Of a stretch of DNA of 64,000 bases, positions 55,616 to 64,000 are shown one piece after another. Position 1 is the stretch's first letter. Every line of letters starts with the position of its first letter. A program made the translations under genes and the position numbers. The stretch comes from Pontiellaceae bacterium (GTDB taxonomy: Bacteria; Verrucomicrobiota; Kiritimatiellia; Kiritimatiellales; Pontiellaceae), in NCBI GenBank assembly GCA_016937945.1, contig JAFGVP010000076.1, forward strand, positions 1-64,000, read 5' to 3'. The notes under the pieces were generated by a model. It searched no databases. It was not told the DNA's origin and worked only from the letters and a program-made list of their open reading frames with translations.

Positions 55616-55644
55616 TATGTACATACTTTCTCTTTTGTGTACAA
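55616..55644. promoter_or_regulatory. Tandem TGTACA boxes
   Basis: TATGTACATA (55616-55625), a perfect 10-bp palindrome, and TTGTGTACAA (55635-55644) share the core TGTACA (55618-55623 and 55638-55643), with cores exactly 20 bp apart, about two helical turns. They lie 50-80 nt upstream of the sigma-54 activator. This is the classic arrangement for a dimeric regulator bound on one face of the DNA. Confidence 0.45.
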
Positions 55645-55686
55645 GGGTGTTTTTAAAGAAAGCGCAGGGATCGGCTTGGTGCTTGG

Positions 55687-56913
55687 TTAATACTCTGCTT
55701 TATGTTTCCGGCTTTTGTGCTGTTCCGACCAGAAATCGAGAAGTTCGGAATCGCGACTGTGGGCTCGCGAGGAAAGTTTGAAGTAAAGAAAGGCATCCAG
55801 AAAACCCTTGCTGTTCAGGAAACGCTGGGGCCGATGTCCCTTTGTTTTCTGAAAACGCAACTGGTTGCCCATGATGTCGGAAACCTGATAGATCACCAGC
55901 TTTGGAACTCGGACGTGATCGCACATGCCTTTCAGATGCTGCTGTACCGCCATTCGGCGTGCGTCAAAGGCGGACATTCCTTCCTTCTCCAGACGCTCTG
56001 CCAGAAATTCATGATATTCTCCGAAAAGCAGGGCAAAGAGGAGCGATGGATGTACTTTAAGTCCTGCTTTTCGCCACCGGTCCATGTGTTCAAGCGTCCG
56101 AGTGACCCAGTCGTGCCGGCTTTTGTCTTCATCGATCCAGTGCGAGAAATCGTGGAACATGGGATGAAGCAGGTCCGTACGCTCCAGCCACTGGAATACC
56201 TGATGGGCATGTCCGCAGAAAAAGAGTTTTTGGACCTCTTCGTACATGCGCGATGGTGCCGCCTGCGTCAGGAGCTCCTTGTTCCGGCATATGGATTCAT
56301 AGGCTGAAGTTTCAATTTCAAATCCAAGGGTTCCGGCAAAGCGGGCCGCTCGGATCATGCGCACCGGATCTTCTGCAAAGCGTTTGTCGGGATCGCCGAT
56401 GACCCGGATCAGTTTTGCTTCCAGATCCTTCAGTCCGCCGGCATAATCGATCACCGAAAAGTCGGCAATGTTGTAGAAGAGGGCATTAATCGTAAAGTCA
56501 CGCCGAAGGGCATCCTGTTCCGGGGTGCCGAAAATATTATCGCGCATTACAACGCCGTTTTCGCCGGTCCGGAAGGTGTTTTCGCAATATTCCTCGCACT
56601 CCTCTTCCGGTACCGGAGCTCGGAACGTGGAGGTTTCAATCACTTCGCCGCGAAAGAGAATATGTGCAAGGCGGAAGCGGCGGCCGACCAGACGGCAGTT
56701 CCTGAACATTTTCCGGATCTGTTCCGGGGTGGCGTCCGTGGCTACATCGAAATCCTTTGGATTGCGGTCGAGCAGGAGGTCGCGAACGCCGCCGCCGGCA
56801 AGGTAGGCGATATGGCCGGCATCCTTCAGGTGGTACATAACTTTAACTGCCGCTGAACTGATATTTCTTCGGCTGATCGTGTGGTCGGATCTTTTAACGA
56901 TTACGGGCTGCAT
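55687..56913 (-). CDS. pcnB: Poly(A) polymerase / tRNA nucleotidyltransferase family
   Basis: This 408-residue nucleotidyltransferase has [27 protein letters not shown] (in part), with the catalytic D-x-D in DFDVATD. The RNA-binding helix is [18 protein letters not shown], as in PcnB. The first residues ([16 protein letters not shown]) match the PcnB group rather than the CCA-adding group. Poly(A) addition marks RNA for decay. A terminator lies just upstream of the gene. Confidence 0.9.
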   Translation of the reverse strand: MQPVIVKRSDHTISRRNISSAAVKVMYHLKDAGHIAYLAGGGVRDLLLDRNPKDFDVATDATPEQIRKMFRNCRLVGRRFRLAHILFRGEVIETSTFRAPVPEEECEEYCENTFRTGENGVVMRDNIFGTPEQDALRRDFTINALFYNIADFSVIDYAGGLKDLEAKLIRVIGDPDKRFAEDPVRMIRAARFAGTLGFEIETSAYESICRNKELLTQAAPSRMYEEVQKLFFCGHAHQVFQWLERTDLLHPMFHDFSHWIDEDKSRHDWVTRTLEHMDRWRKAGLKVHPSLLFALLFGEYHEFLAERLEKEGMSAFDARRMAVQQHLKGMCDHVRVPKLVIYQVSDIMGNQLRFQKTKGHRPQRFLNSKGFLDAFLYFKLSSRAHSRDSELLDFWSEQHKSRKHKAEY

Positions 56914-56954
56914 AGGGAAACAGATTATTCAAACCGCGGGGGATAAAAAAAGAA

Positions 56955-56981
56955 AAACCTTCCACTATGGAAGGTTTTTAG
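56955..56981 (-). terminator. Terminator after the DUF4186 gene
   Basis: AAAACCTTCC and GGAAGGTTTT form a perfect 10-bp stem around ACTAT, with T/A runs on both sides. It can end the DUF4186 transcript on the minus strand and probably keeps it apart from pcnB. Confidence 0.8.
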
Positions 56982-56996
56982 ACGGGGTGTCAGTTC

Positions 56997-57368
56997 TCAG
57001 GTGTCGAGATGTTCCTCAATCCATTTAAGGATGACATCCACGACGATGTCGACTTCGTCGGTGCTGAGCTCGCGCCCCTTTTCGAAACCGAAAAACTCTT
57101 CGAGGCTGGTCCGGTCGTTACAGCCGCAGGCATGCTGGGCAATAAAGACGGGATGGCCCTTGGTCGGCGTCTGCCGGCCGTCATTCTTCGGGTTGGCCGG
57201 GGCCAGTCGTTTATTTACAAAATCGGTCGCATGCAGTCGAAGAATATCCATTCCGCGTGATGTGACATATTCCTGTTCGGGTTCGGCCAGAATAAATTTT
57301 TCCAGCCGGCCATCTTCTTCCAGCTTGGTCTTAAGCGTCTGCCATTCCTTTTCTGCAATATGTGCCAC
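56997..57368 (-). CDS. DUF4186 family protein
   Basis: This 123-residue protein has the signature of DUF4186: AEPEQEYVTSRGMDILRLHA, the FVNKRLAPANPKNDGRQTP region and HPVFIAQHACGCNDRTSLEEF (in part). The start is GTG 57368, preceded by AGAGGATGAG. Function is not known. The conserved His/Cys residues (GHPVFIAQHACGCN) suggest a metal or redox role. Confidence 0.88.
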   Translation of the reverse strand: MAHIAEKEWQTLKTKLEEDGRLEKFILAEPEQEYVTSRGMDILRLHATDFVNKRLAPANPKNDGRQTPTKGHPVFIAQHACGCNDRTSLEEFFGFEKGRELSTDEVDIVVDVILKWIEEHLDT

Positions 57369-57482
57369 AACTCATCCTCTCTATTCTATCGACCTAACCC
57401 CGACATCATAAAGGCCATGGGTTTTAGATACAAGTCCGCTCTCGTGATAATTACTAGAAAAGCGGTTTCTGAGGGATGAGTA

Positions 57483-60400
57483 TCATTGATTTTCGGCCGG
57501 GTCTCCGATCCGAATATGCCGTTTAAGGAAGGCGGTAAAGGAGTCGGCCAGGCTGTACATAACCGGAACAATGACCAGAGTCAGCACCGTGGAAACCGCC
57601 AGTCCGAAAATAACGGCGACCGCCATCGGGGCCCACCAGGCGGAGGTTGCGCCGCCCATGCTGAAGCGGAACTGCCGCAGGTTGAAGCTGAAGCCCACCG
57701 CCATCGGAATCAGTCCGAGAATGGTGGTGACCGCCGTCAGCAGCACGGGCCTCAGGCGCAGGCGTCCGGCATGAACAACGGATTCCGTGGTGCACAGGCC
57801 GCGTGCCTTCATCTGGTTGATGCAGTCCACCAGTACGATGGCATTATTTACGACAATGCCCGCTAGGCTGATCACGCCGACGCCGGTCATGACAATGCTG
57901 AAGGGTTTTCCGGTGATCAGCAGTCCCCACATAACCCCGATAATCGAAAGGATGATAGAGGTGAAGATGATGAGGGGGAGCAGTACCGAGTTAAACTGCA
58001 CGACAAGAATCACGACGATGCCGGCGAGTGCCAGCAGGCCGGCCTGTTTGAGGAATTCAGAGGATTCCTTCTGGTCTTCCTGGTCGCCGGTGTAGGTGAT
58101 GCTGTAGCCGGGCGGAAGCTCAATCTGGTCAACGATCGGCTTAATGTCTTTCAGCAATTCGTTGGATTCCCGGCCGGACTTGTTGCCCGTGACCGTGATA
58201 ATGCGCTTGCTGTTTTTTCGGTGAATAACTCCGCGGCCGGATGTGTATTCAAAACGGCCGAGCGAAGTCAGCGGAACCGGCTGTCCATCCTGAACGGGGA
58301 TGTAGATTTCATCCATCAGGCTGAACTGTTCACGCGCCGGAAGCGGCAGGCGCACCGTGATGTCATATTCGTCTTCGCCGGCGCGGAATTTACGTGTTGA
58401 TTCGGTGCCGTAAAGCGATGTGCGCAGGAAAAAACCGATGGTTTCCGTATCGAGTCCAAGGACTCCGGCGCGTTTTCGATCAACGATAAACTGCAGTTCG
58501 GGAAGAGCGTTTTCATAATCGGAACGAAGATCCACCAGTCCCGGAACATTGCTGATGCGACGCTTGATTTCCGTGGCAATATCGTTGAGCTGTTCGAAAT
58601 CCTCGCCGGAGATCTCGATGCTGACCGGGTCCTTCTGCGGCGGGCCCTCCTGCAGCTGTTCAATCTTAAGCTTGGCGCCCGGGATCGGGCCGATGCATTC
58701 GCGGAACTTCGGAATCAGTTCGGAGGTTTTTCCGGTGCGGTCGGCCTCGTCGACAAACTTGATGTAAAAGGAGCCGAGGTAGGTGCCTCCGCTGCCTTCG
58801 GAAAAGCCGCTGCCCATGCCTTGTCCGGTCGTGGCCAGGATAAATTCGATGTCATCGAGATCGCGGATCCGGCGCTCGATATAGCGCATGGTTTCATCGG
58901 TTTTTTCAATGGCGGTGCCTTCCGGATAACGCAGTTCGATCTGCGCTGCCCGCGGTTCCACATCCACGAAGAGGGTGACCTCCTTGCCGAAACGTCCGTA
59001 CAGCTGGGCGGAGAGGATCAGGACGAGCACGCTGATCACCAGCAGCATGCCGCGATGCCGGAGGGCCCTGCGCAGGATATTTTCGTATGCCCGGACAAAC
59101 GGGTGGAATTCGGTCCGGTCTTCCGGCGCCGGAAGCTTTCCGCGCTTGATGAATACCGAGCAGATCGCCGGATTGATGACCAATGCGACAAAGAGCGACG
59201 AGGTCAGGGTGATGATGAGCGTTTCGGGGATGTAGCTCATGAAATCGCCGATAATGTCCGGCCAGAAGAGCAGGGGAGAAAAGGCGGCCAGCGTGGTGAG
59301 GGTGGACGTGGCCACCGGCCACGCCACTTCGGCGGCGCCCTGTCGTGCGGCTTCGAGCCGTGACAGGCCTTCGCAGTGGAGTCGGTACATGTTTTCCACA
59401 ATCACGATACCGTTATCGACCAGCATGCCTACGCCCAGAATGAGCGCAAATAGCACCACCATGTTCATGGTAATCCCGAGCAGCGACATGATCGTGAAAG
59501 AGAGCAGCATGGAGAAGGGAATGGCCAGTCCCACAAACAGGCTGTTACGACGGCCCATGAAAATGAGCAGCACAACGATCACCAGAAAGAAGCCGGAGAC
59601 AATATTGTTTTCCAGTTCGGTGAGCATGTCGCGGATGTCCTTGGAATCATCCTGGACAATCGTGATCCGGATGTTGCTGGGCAGTTGCCGGTTCTCCAGA
59701 TCCTTCTTGATGGCATCAATCAGCTCGACCGAGTTTTCGCCGGCGCGTTTAAACACTTCAATCGAAACGGCGGTTTCGCCGTTGATGCGGGAAATGCTTT
59801 CCAGATCCTTGTAGGTATCGGAAATGGTGGCGATGTCGCTCAAGTAGATCGGCCGGTTTTCGCGCTGAACCACCACCATGTTCCGCAATTCACTGGCCAG
59901 CCGGATTTCGCCCGGAACGCGGACCTGCACCTTGTTCTGATCCACTTCAAGCATGCCGGCGGAGATGGTTACATTTTCCTTGGCGATCAGGGTGACCACG
60001 TCCATCAGCGGAATGTTGTAGGCCACCAGACGGGGCAGGTCGAATTCGATCCGGATTTCCCGTTCGCGCGTTCCCGAAATACGCGCCTCCTTGACGCCCG
60101 GAATATCTTCGATGTCGTCCTGAAGCTCTTCAGCCGTGCTTTTCAGTCGCTCGGTATCGGGATCGCCGGTCAGTGCAAAACGCATGATCGGCACATCCGT
60201 GCTGAAATTGAGTCCTTCCACCTGCGGTTCATCCAGATCATCCGGGAGATCCGGGCGCGCCAGATCAATCTTGTCCTTTACGCGCTGAATGGCGGTGTCG
60301 ACGTCCGCGCCTGCAAGGTATTCAATCGTAAAAACGGCGACGCTGTCGGCCGCCATGACCGTAATGTTCTTTACGTTCCCCAGCTCCTTGAGCTGCTTTT

Positions 60401-60602
60401 CGATCGGAATAACCACCAGATTTTCCATGTCCTCCGGCGCGGTGCCTGGATAGATGGCGGTGACGAAAACCTGTGGAATCGTAATGTCGGGGGCGCCTTC
60501 CCGCGGCAGGGTCATGTAGGACAGAACGCCCATGACCACGAGCACGAGGGTGAAGACAAAGACCGCAGTCCGGAATTTGATGGCATAATTGGTCAGGATC
60601 AT
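57483..60602 (-). CDS. RND efflux pump inner-membrane transporter
   Basis: This 1039-residue protein belongs to the AcrB/MexF-type hydrophobe/amphiphile RND family. Twelve transmembrane helices flank two large periplasmic loops. Signatures: VVMGVLSYMTLPREGAPDI, EMENLVVIPIEKQL-like (here DMENLVVIPIEKQLKEL), VGMLVDNGIVIVENM in TM4 and GMVVNNAIVLVDCINQ-like (GIVVNNAIVLVDCI) in TM10. The proton-relay acidic residues are in TM4. It is the last gene of the operon and overlaps the adaptor by 4 nt. Confidence 0.95.
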   Translation of the reverse strand: MILTNYAIKFRTAVFVFTLVLVVMGVLSYMTLPREGAPDITIPQVFVTAIYPGTAPEDMENLVVIPIEKQLKELGNVKNITVMAADSVAVFTIEYLAGADVDTAIQRVKDKIDLARPDLPDDLDEPQVEGLNFSTDVPIMRFALTGDPDTERLKSTAEELQDDIEDIPGVKEARISGTREREIRIEFDLPRLVAYNIPLMDVVTLIAKENVTISAGMLEVDQNKVQVRVPGEIRLASELRNMVVVQRENRPIYLSDIATISDTYKDLESISRINGETAVSIEVFKRAGENSVELIDAIKKDLENRQLPSNIRITIVQDDSKDIRDMLTELENNIVSGFFLVIVVLLIFMGRRNSLFVGLAIPFSMLLSFTIMSLLGITMNMVVLFALILGVGMLVDNGIVIVENMYRLHCEGLSRLEAARQGAAEVAWPVATSTLTTLAAFSPLLFWPDIIGDFMSYIPETLIITLTSSLFVALVINPAICSVFIKRGKLPAPEDRTEFHPFVRAYENILRRALRHRGMLLVISVLVLILSAQLYGRFGKEVTLFVDVEPRAAQIELRYPEGTAIEKTDETMRYIERRIRDLDDIEFILATTGQGMGSGFSEGSGGTYLGSFYIKFVDEADRTGKTSELIPKFRECIGPIPGAKLKIEQLQEGPPQKDPVSIEISGEDFEQLNDIATEIKRRISNVPGLVDLRSDYENALPELQFIVDRKRAGVLGLDTETIGFFLRTSLYGTESTRKFRAGEDEYDITVRLPLPAREQFSLMDEIYIPVQDGQPVPLTSLGRFEYTSGRGVIHRKNSKRIITVTGNKSGRESNELLKDIKPIVDQIELPPGYSITYTGDQEDQKESSEFLKQAGLLALAGIVVILVVQFNSVLLPLIIFTSIILSIIGVMWGLLITGKPFSIVMTGVGVISLAGIVVNNAIVLVDCINQMKARGLCTTESVVHAGRLRLRPVLLTAVTTILGLIPMAVGFSFNLRQFRFSMGGATSAWWAPMAVAVIFGLAVSTVLTLVIVPVMYSLADSFTAFLKRHIRIGDPAENQ

Positions 60603-61678
60603 TGCGCCGCATTTCCTGTGTTGATCACTTCAATCCGCTGTCCGTCGCTGAGCGTGCGGTTGCCTTCGATAATCACCTGATCGCCGGTTTCAAGCCCGCT
60701 TGAAATCAGGGCGTGGGTGCGGGCGATGGTATCGATCTGCACGCGACGCCGCACGGCCTGTCCATCCTGTGCCAAATAGACAATATGCTCACCTTTGGAA
60801 GGAAGCACCGCCGCCATGGGAAGCGATACCATGTTGCCGCGACTGCCCCGGTTGAATTCAATCTGGGCAATCATGCCCGGGCGAAGTACGGCATCTGAAT
60901 TATCCACGGTAATGTCGGAGCGGAACGCATTATTGCGTCTGTCGGCCTGTGCCGCCACGAAGGTTACTTCTCCTTCGAATGTCCGGTCTTCAAGCGGCTG
61001 CACGCTGAAGCGGATACGGTCTCCGAGGCGGATGGAAAAAATATCTTTTTCCGGAATCTGAACGATTACGCGCACGGTGGCCCTATCGATCACCTGAAAG
61101 AGCGGGGTTCCGGGCTGGACATATTCGCCTTCTTCCACAAACCGGTCGTTTACAATGCCGTCGATCGGGGATTCCACGCGGCACTGTTCAATATTGATCC
61201 GGGCTTCTTCGGCGGTGCTGGTGGTCTGGATGTAGGCTTTTTCGGCGGCATCATAGTCGCTCTGCGAAACGGCGCCGGACTCCATCAGGGATTTGGTCCG
61301 TTCAAAGTTGCGCTCGGCGTTGGCGGCGGCGATCCGGGCCTGCTTCAGGTTGGTCTGCCAGATGCGGTCATCAATCTGCATCAGCAGCTGAGCTTTCTTT
61401 ACGGCATCGCCCCGGTCAACCTTGAGCGCTACGATCCGTCCGGCCTTTTCGGCGGAGAGCGTGACGTCTACATTGGCTTCAATGAGTGCGGGGAGCAGTA
61501 CCACATCCGGTGTGTTGGTCGGCTGTACGGTAATGGTCGCCACGGCAACTGCGGCTTCTGAGCCCGTTTCTTCCGGTTTTTCCGCCGGCTTGAAAATCAT
61601 CAATATCGCCACCAAAACGGCCAGCAGCACAACGGTGCCCACTAGCAGGATTTGAATGGATCCGGATTTATTTTTCAT
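60599..61678 (-). CDS. RND periplasmic adaptor protein
   Basis: This 359-residue membrane-fusion protein has an N-terminal membrane anchor (IQILLVGTVVLLAVLVAILM). A lipoyl/barrel-sandwich domain has VDVTLSAEKAGRIVALKVDRGDAVKKAQ (in part). A coiled hairpin (TNLKQARIAAANAERNFERTKSL) and a C-terminal beta-barrel/MP domain (FSVQPLEDRTFEG) follow. The start MKNKSG at 61678 follows GGAGG; MKMKNKSG at 61684 is an alternative. It overlaps the upstream gene by 11 nt. Confidence 0.93.
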   Translation of the reverse strand: MKNKSGSIQILLVGTVVLLAVLVAILMIFKPAEKPEETGSEAAVAVATITVQPTNTPDVVLLPALIEANVDVTLSAEKAGRIVALKVDRGDAVKKAQLLMQIDDRIWQTNLKQARIAAANAERNFERTKSLMESGAVSQSDYDAAEKAYIQTTSTAEEARINIEQCRVESPIDGIVNDRFVEEGEYVQPGTPLFQVIDRATVRVIVQIPEKDIFSIRLGDRIRFSVQPLEDRTFEGEVTFVAAQADRRNNAFRSDITVDNSDAVLRPGMIAQIEFNRGSRGNMVSLPMAAVLPSKGEHIVYLAQDGQAVRRRVQIDTIARTHALISSGLETGDQVIIEGNRTLSDGQRIEVINTGNAAQ

Positions 61679-63398
61679 CTTCATATTCCTCCAGCAGGAT
61701 GCCGGCCGCATGCTTGATGCGGGTTACGGCAACCATGTATTCGTAGAGTGCCTGAGAGCGGGTGAGGCGGGCGTTGCTGAGTTCCACGTTGGCCTGCGTG
61801 ACTTCCAGATGGGTGCCCATGCCGGCGTCAAAGCGGGTGCGGGCGATCTCCAGCGCGCGTTCGGCCAGCGCTATGTTTTCATCTGTCGCCCGGATGGTTT
61901 CCGCGGCATCGCGGCTCCGCAGCCACTGGGTTCGTATATCCAGTGCCACGGTCCGGTTCATGTCGAGCAGTTCATCTTCCTCAATCGCCAGCATAAGTTG
62001 GCTTTCGCTCAGGTTGGCCTTGCGCAGGCCTCCGTCAAAAAGGGTCCAGGTTGCGCGGGCGCCGGCGCTCCAGTGTTCCTGCCATCCGCTGCTGGTTGAG
62101 CCGGGCAGGAAGCTGTAGGGATCCGGATCGTACATGTTGTAGTTGGCAAACAGGCTGATCGCCGGATAGTAGCTGCTCTTCTGCTGATTAATATCTTCCT
62201 GCCGCAGTTCAACCGAATCGGCTTTTTCCTTCAGCTCAGGGCGCCGGCTGAGACCGAGTGCGACCGCCTCTTCCAGTGCGAGGTTGTTCGGAACATATTC
62301 CAGCGGGTCGGTCAGGATAAACTCCGAATCCTTCAGATAGGTGAGATTGCGAAACTGCTCTTTGGCCAGCTGCAGGTCATTGCGTGCCGAGATAAGCCGG
62401 GGCTTTTCGTTGGCCAGCGATACTTTGGCGCTGAGCCAATCAAATTCGGAGGCGGTGCCGGCATCATATTTACGCTGTGTTTCTGCTTCGAAATCTTCGA
62501 GCTGCCGGATGGATTGCTCCAATACGGTCACCCGTGTTCCGGCCAGCTGAACCTGATAGTAGCTCAGGATAATATCGCGAACGTGTGTTTCGCGAATGCG
62601 TCGCTCCTGATGGACGGCGAGCTGTTGATAGGATCGGGCCGCACGAATGGCAGAGAGCGTCTTCCCTCCGGAAAAAACGGTCCACGAGGCTTCAAGTCCC
62701 ATGGTTTTACTGCCCGACTCCGTCAGGTTGTCGGCATCGTAGAGGGCATAGTCGGCCATGCCCGAAAGCTGGGGGAATGCGCCGGCCATCGCCCGGTCTT
62801 GCGTCGTTGCGGCCACCTGTCGCTGGCGCGCGGCATTGATGACGGAGAGCGATTGATGAAGACCGAGCCGGACGCTGTCGTTCAGGGTATAGCGGTTGGT
62901 TTCCTGTGCATGGGCGATGCGGCAGGAAAAGAGCAGAAACAGGGCCATGGCGATCTGGCCAGCTCGGGTAAAATCCAGTACTTCAGTCATGATTTTCTGA
63001 TACCGGGTTCGTTCTTCAGTATTCAGGACCGAATAGGTTTTGCAGATGCCCTGTTTTCGATTTTTCTCCAGCTTCCGGATCATGTTGTGACCTTTGGCGG
63101 TGAGGGAAACGTTTACGACCCGCTGGTCTTCGGTACTGCGTTCGCGCCGAATCATGCCGGCGGTTTCGAGGCGGTTCAGCAGGGCCGAGGTCGATGATTC
63201 CGAGCGGTTCAGCTTTTCCGTGAGGGCATTGACCGAAAGTTTGCGATCAAGGCTGATATAGTGCATGGCCCAGAACTGGGTAATGGAAATCTTTCCTTTG
63301 GTAACGGCACTTTGGTCCTCCCGCATGACAGAAGCCATCAGTTCCGGAAGTGCGCCGGCGAGGAAGTTGAAGAAGTCTTTCTGGGAAATTGTTTTCAT
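61668..63398 (-). CDS. MarR regulator-TolC channel fusion
   Basis: This is one unbroken 576-codon frame. Residues 1-145 are a MarR-type winged-helix regulator: SITQFWAMHYISLDRKLSV, the recognition region LNRSESSTSALLNRLETAG, the beta-wing RRERSTEDQRVVNVSL and a C-terminal dimer helix. Residues 146-164 form a Sec signal (IAMALFLLFSCRIAHA) with an AHA-Q cleavage site. Residues 165-576 are a complete TolC-type outer-membrane factor with two repeats (helical heptads, 'LSASVNAARQRQVA' type) and the final IKHAAGILLEEYEDEK. Internal ATGs at residues 137 and 151 lack a ribosome-binding site. It is the first gene of the RND operon. A normal genome would code these as two proteins. Confidence 0.9.
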   Translation of the reverse strand: MKTISQKDFFNFLAGALPELMASVMREDQSAVTKGKISITQFWAMHYISLDRKLSVNALTEKLNRSESSTSALLNRLETAGMIRRERSTEDQRVVNVSLTAKGHNMIRKLEKNRKQGICKTYSVLNTEERTRYQKIMTEVLDFTRAGQIAMALFLLFSCRIAHAQETNRYTLNDSVRLGLHQSLSVINAARQRQVAATTQDRAMAGAFPQLSGMADYALYDADNLTESGSKTMGLEASWTVFSGGKTLSAIRAARSYQQLAVHQERRIRETHVRDIILSYYQVQLAGTRVTVLEQSIRQLEDFEAETQRKYDAGTASEFDWLSAKVSLANEKPRLISARNDLQLAKEQFRNLTYLKDSEFILTDPLEYVPNNLALEEAVALGLSRRPELKEKADSVELRQEDINQQKSSYYPAISLFANYNMYDPDPYSFLPGSTSSGWQEHWSAGARATWTLFDGGLRKANLSESQLMLAIEEDELLDMNRTVALDIRTQWLRSRDAAETIRATDENIALAERALEIARTRFDAGMGTHLEVTQANVELSNARLTRSQALYEYMVAVTRIKHAAGILLEEYEDEK

Positions 63399-63435
63399 GG
63401 CGGATAGTTCGTATCACGAACGAAATTTATCCGCC
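63399..63435. promoter_or_regulatory. Candidate MarR operator at the start codon
   Basis: Nested inverted repeats directly abut the start codon of the MarR-TolC gene. The inner palindrome is GTTCGT-ATC-ACGAAC (63407-63421). The outer arms are GGCGGATA (63399-63406) and TATCCGCC (63428-63435). MarR proteins typically bind such palindromes and repress their own operon. In RNA the arms could also form a stem ending at the ATG, so translational control is an alternative. Confidence 0.6.
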
Positions 63436-63515
63436 AGTCCAAATGAGTGATTTAAACGGGTTGAGAGACTTTTTTAAATAATTGTTTAAGTGGAAGATTT
63501 GCGGCGCCGGACCCG

Positions 63516-63974
63516 CTAAATTGTTTTTATCCATCCGACCAGATTGGTGTGCTTCCATCCCTGTTGTCGATAGAAGCAGAGGGCGGGGGCGTTGGTGCGG
63601 TCGGCCTGGAGCTGTAGCCGGGCGAGGCCCTTTTGCGTTGCCCACGATTCCAGTTCACGCATCAGCGCCGATCCGATGCCCTGTCCGCGATATGACACAT
63701 CGATCACCACATCCTCCACGGTGCCGACCGCACAGCCCATCGCTGTTGAAACCAGAATCTGAATCGTGCACATGCCAACCACCTGATCATCAACTTCCGC
63801 CACCATTACGCGGGCGTTTTCCTGTCGCAGAAGCAGCTCCAGCCCTTTGCTCTGTTTCACGTGGTCCGGCGTGAAATCGACTTCAATGGCAAATAGCTGA
63901 TGGAGCAGTTCTGCCATGGCTGGAATATCATCTTGGGTGGCTGTTCGGATCTTCATCGTGGTTCCAGTTTCCAT
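63516..63974 (-). CDS. GNAT family N-acetyltransferase
   Basis: This 152-residue protein has the acetyl-CoA-binding loop YRGQGIGSALMREL and the family's final beta-alpha unit (LQADRTNAPALCFYRQQGW). The substrate is unknown. It is transcribed toward the RND operon, whose start lies about 80 bp downstream of this gene's end. Confidence 0.9.
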   Translation of the reverse strand: METGTTMKIRTATQDDIPAMAELLHQLFAIEVDFTPDHVKQSKGLELLLRQENARVMVAEVDDQVVGMCTIQILVSTAMGCAVGTVEDVVIDVSYRGQGIGSALMRELESWATQKGLARLQLQADRTNAPALCFYRQQGWKHTNLVGWIKTI

Positions 63975-64000
63975 TCCTCGGGCTATTGGTTGTCAAAGGG

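Noticed and set aside
1-64000. CRISPR array, rRNA genes or prophage
   Set aside because: No regularly spaced direct repeats, rRNA sequence or phage structural genes were seen in the window.

Overview
The window is a stretch of bacterial chromosome of fairly high GC content with dense, mostly bacterial housekeeping genes. The gene content suggests the PVC superphylum (Planctomycetota-Verrucomicrobiota-Chlamydiota), probably a Kiritimatiellota/Verrucomicrobiota member. The main support is the ribosomal cluster: S14, L30, S4 and EF-Tu genes are missing from their usual places, and rpsL-rpsG-fusA runs straight into rpsJ. Outer-membrane TonB receptors, TolC/RND genes, lipoproteins and Sec signal peptides show a Gram-negative envelope. 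The genus is an inference; 16S rRNA or marker-gene trees would settle it.

Layout. (1) 430-12683 (+): an outer-membrane uptake module made of a secreted beta-helix-like protein, a TPR lipoprotein, a large TonB-dependent receptor, a DUF3450 coiled-coil protein, a TtpC-like long ExbB, a short ExbB, ExbD, TonB, a TPR protein and a PhoB/OmpR-type response regulator. It resembles the TonB2/TtpC systems of marine gammaproteobacteria. (2) 13222-15864 (+): a hybrid histidine kinase whose sensor looks like an ABC substrate-binding protein. (3) 15873-17435: a graveyard of transposase fragments (IS1380 and IS5 types) and non-coding DNA. (4) 17436-34722 (+): a single 17-kb run joining the str, S10, spc and alpha operons, with secY, adk, map, infA and rpoA, closed by a terminator. 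(5) 35001-42363 (+): pta-ackA, oligoribonuclease, ftsK, a RodZ-like protein, pgsA and a zinc-ribbon-like protein. (6) 42376-44827 (-): tag, a methyltransferase, yjdM and larE. (7) 44859-51330 (-): a cobalamin-uptake operon under a cobalamin riboswitch, btuB-exbB-exbD-tonB-btuF-btuD-btuC, carrying its own energising complex. (8) 51448-57368: glycerate kinase, a SprT-like protein, prmC, a NifA-like sigma-54 activator, pcnB and a DUF4186 protein. (9) 57483-63435 (-): a three-gene RND efflux operon. (10) 63516-63974 (-): a GNAT acetyltransferase.

The most unusual object is the first gene of the RND operon. One uninterrupted 576-codon frame encodes a complete MarR-type DNA-binding regulator, then an internal Sec signal peptide, then a full TolC-type outer-membrane channel. 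A nested inverted repeat that could be its operator directly abuts the start codon. Other points worth a second look: a 7-bp triple repeat at the exbB stop codon, where loss of one unit would fuse ExbB in frame to ExbD; a divergent IF-1 overlapping rpmJ; an acidic/alanine-rich N-terminal extension on ribosomal protein S11; a visible kissing-loop pair in the cobalamin riboswitch; and tandem TGTACA boxes upstream of the NifA-like gene.
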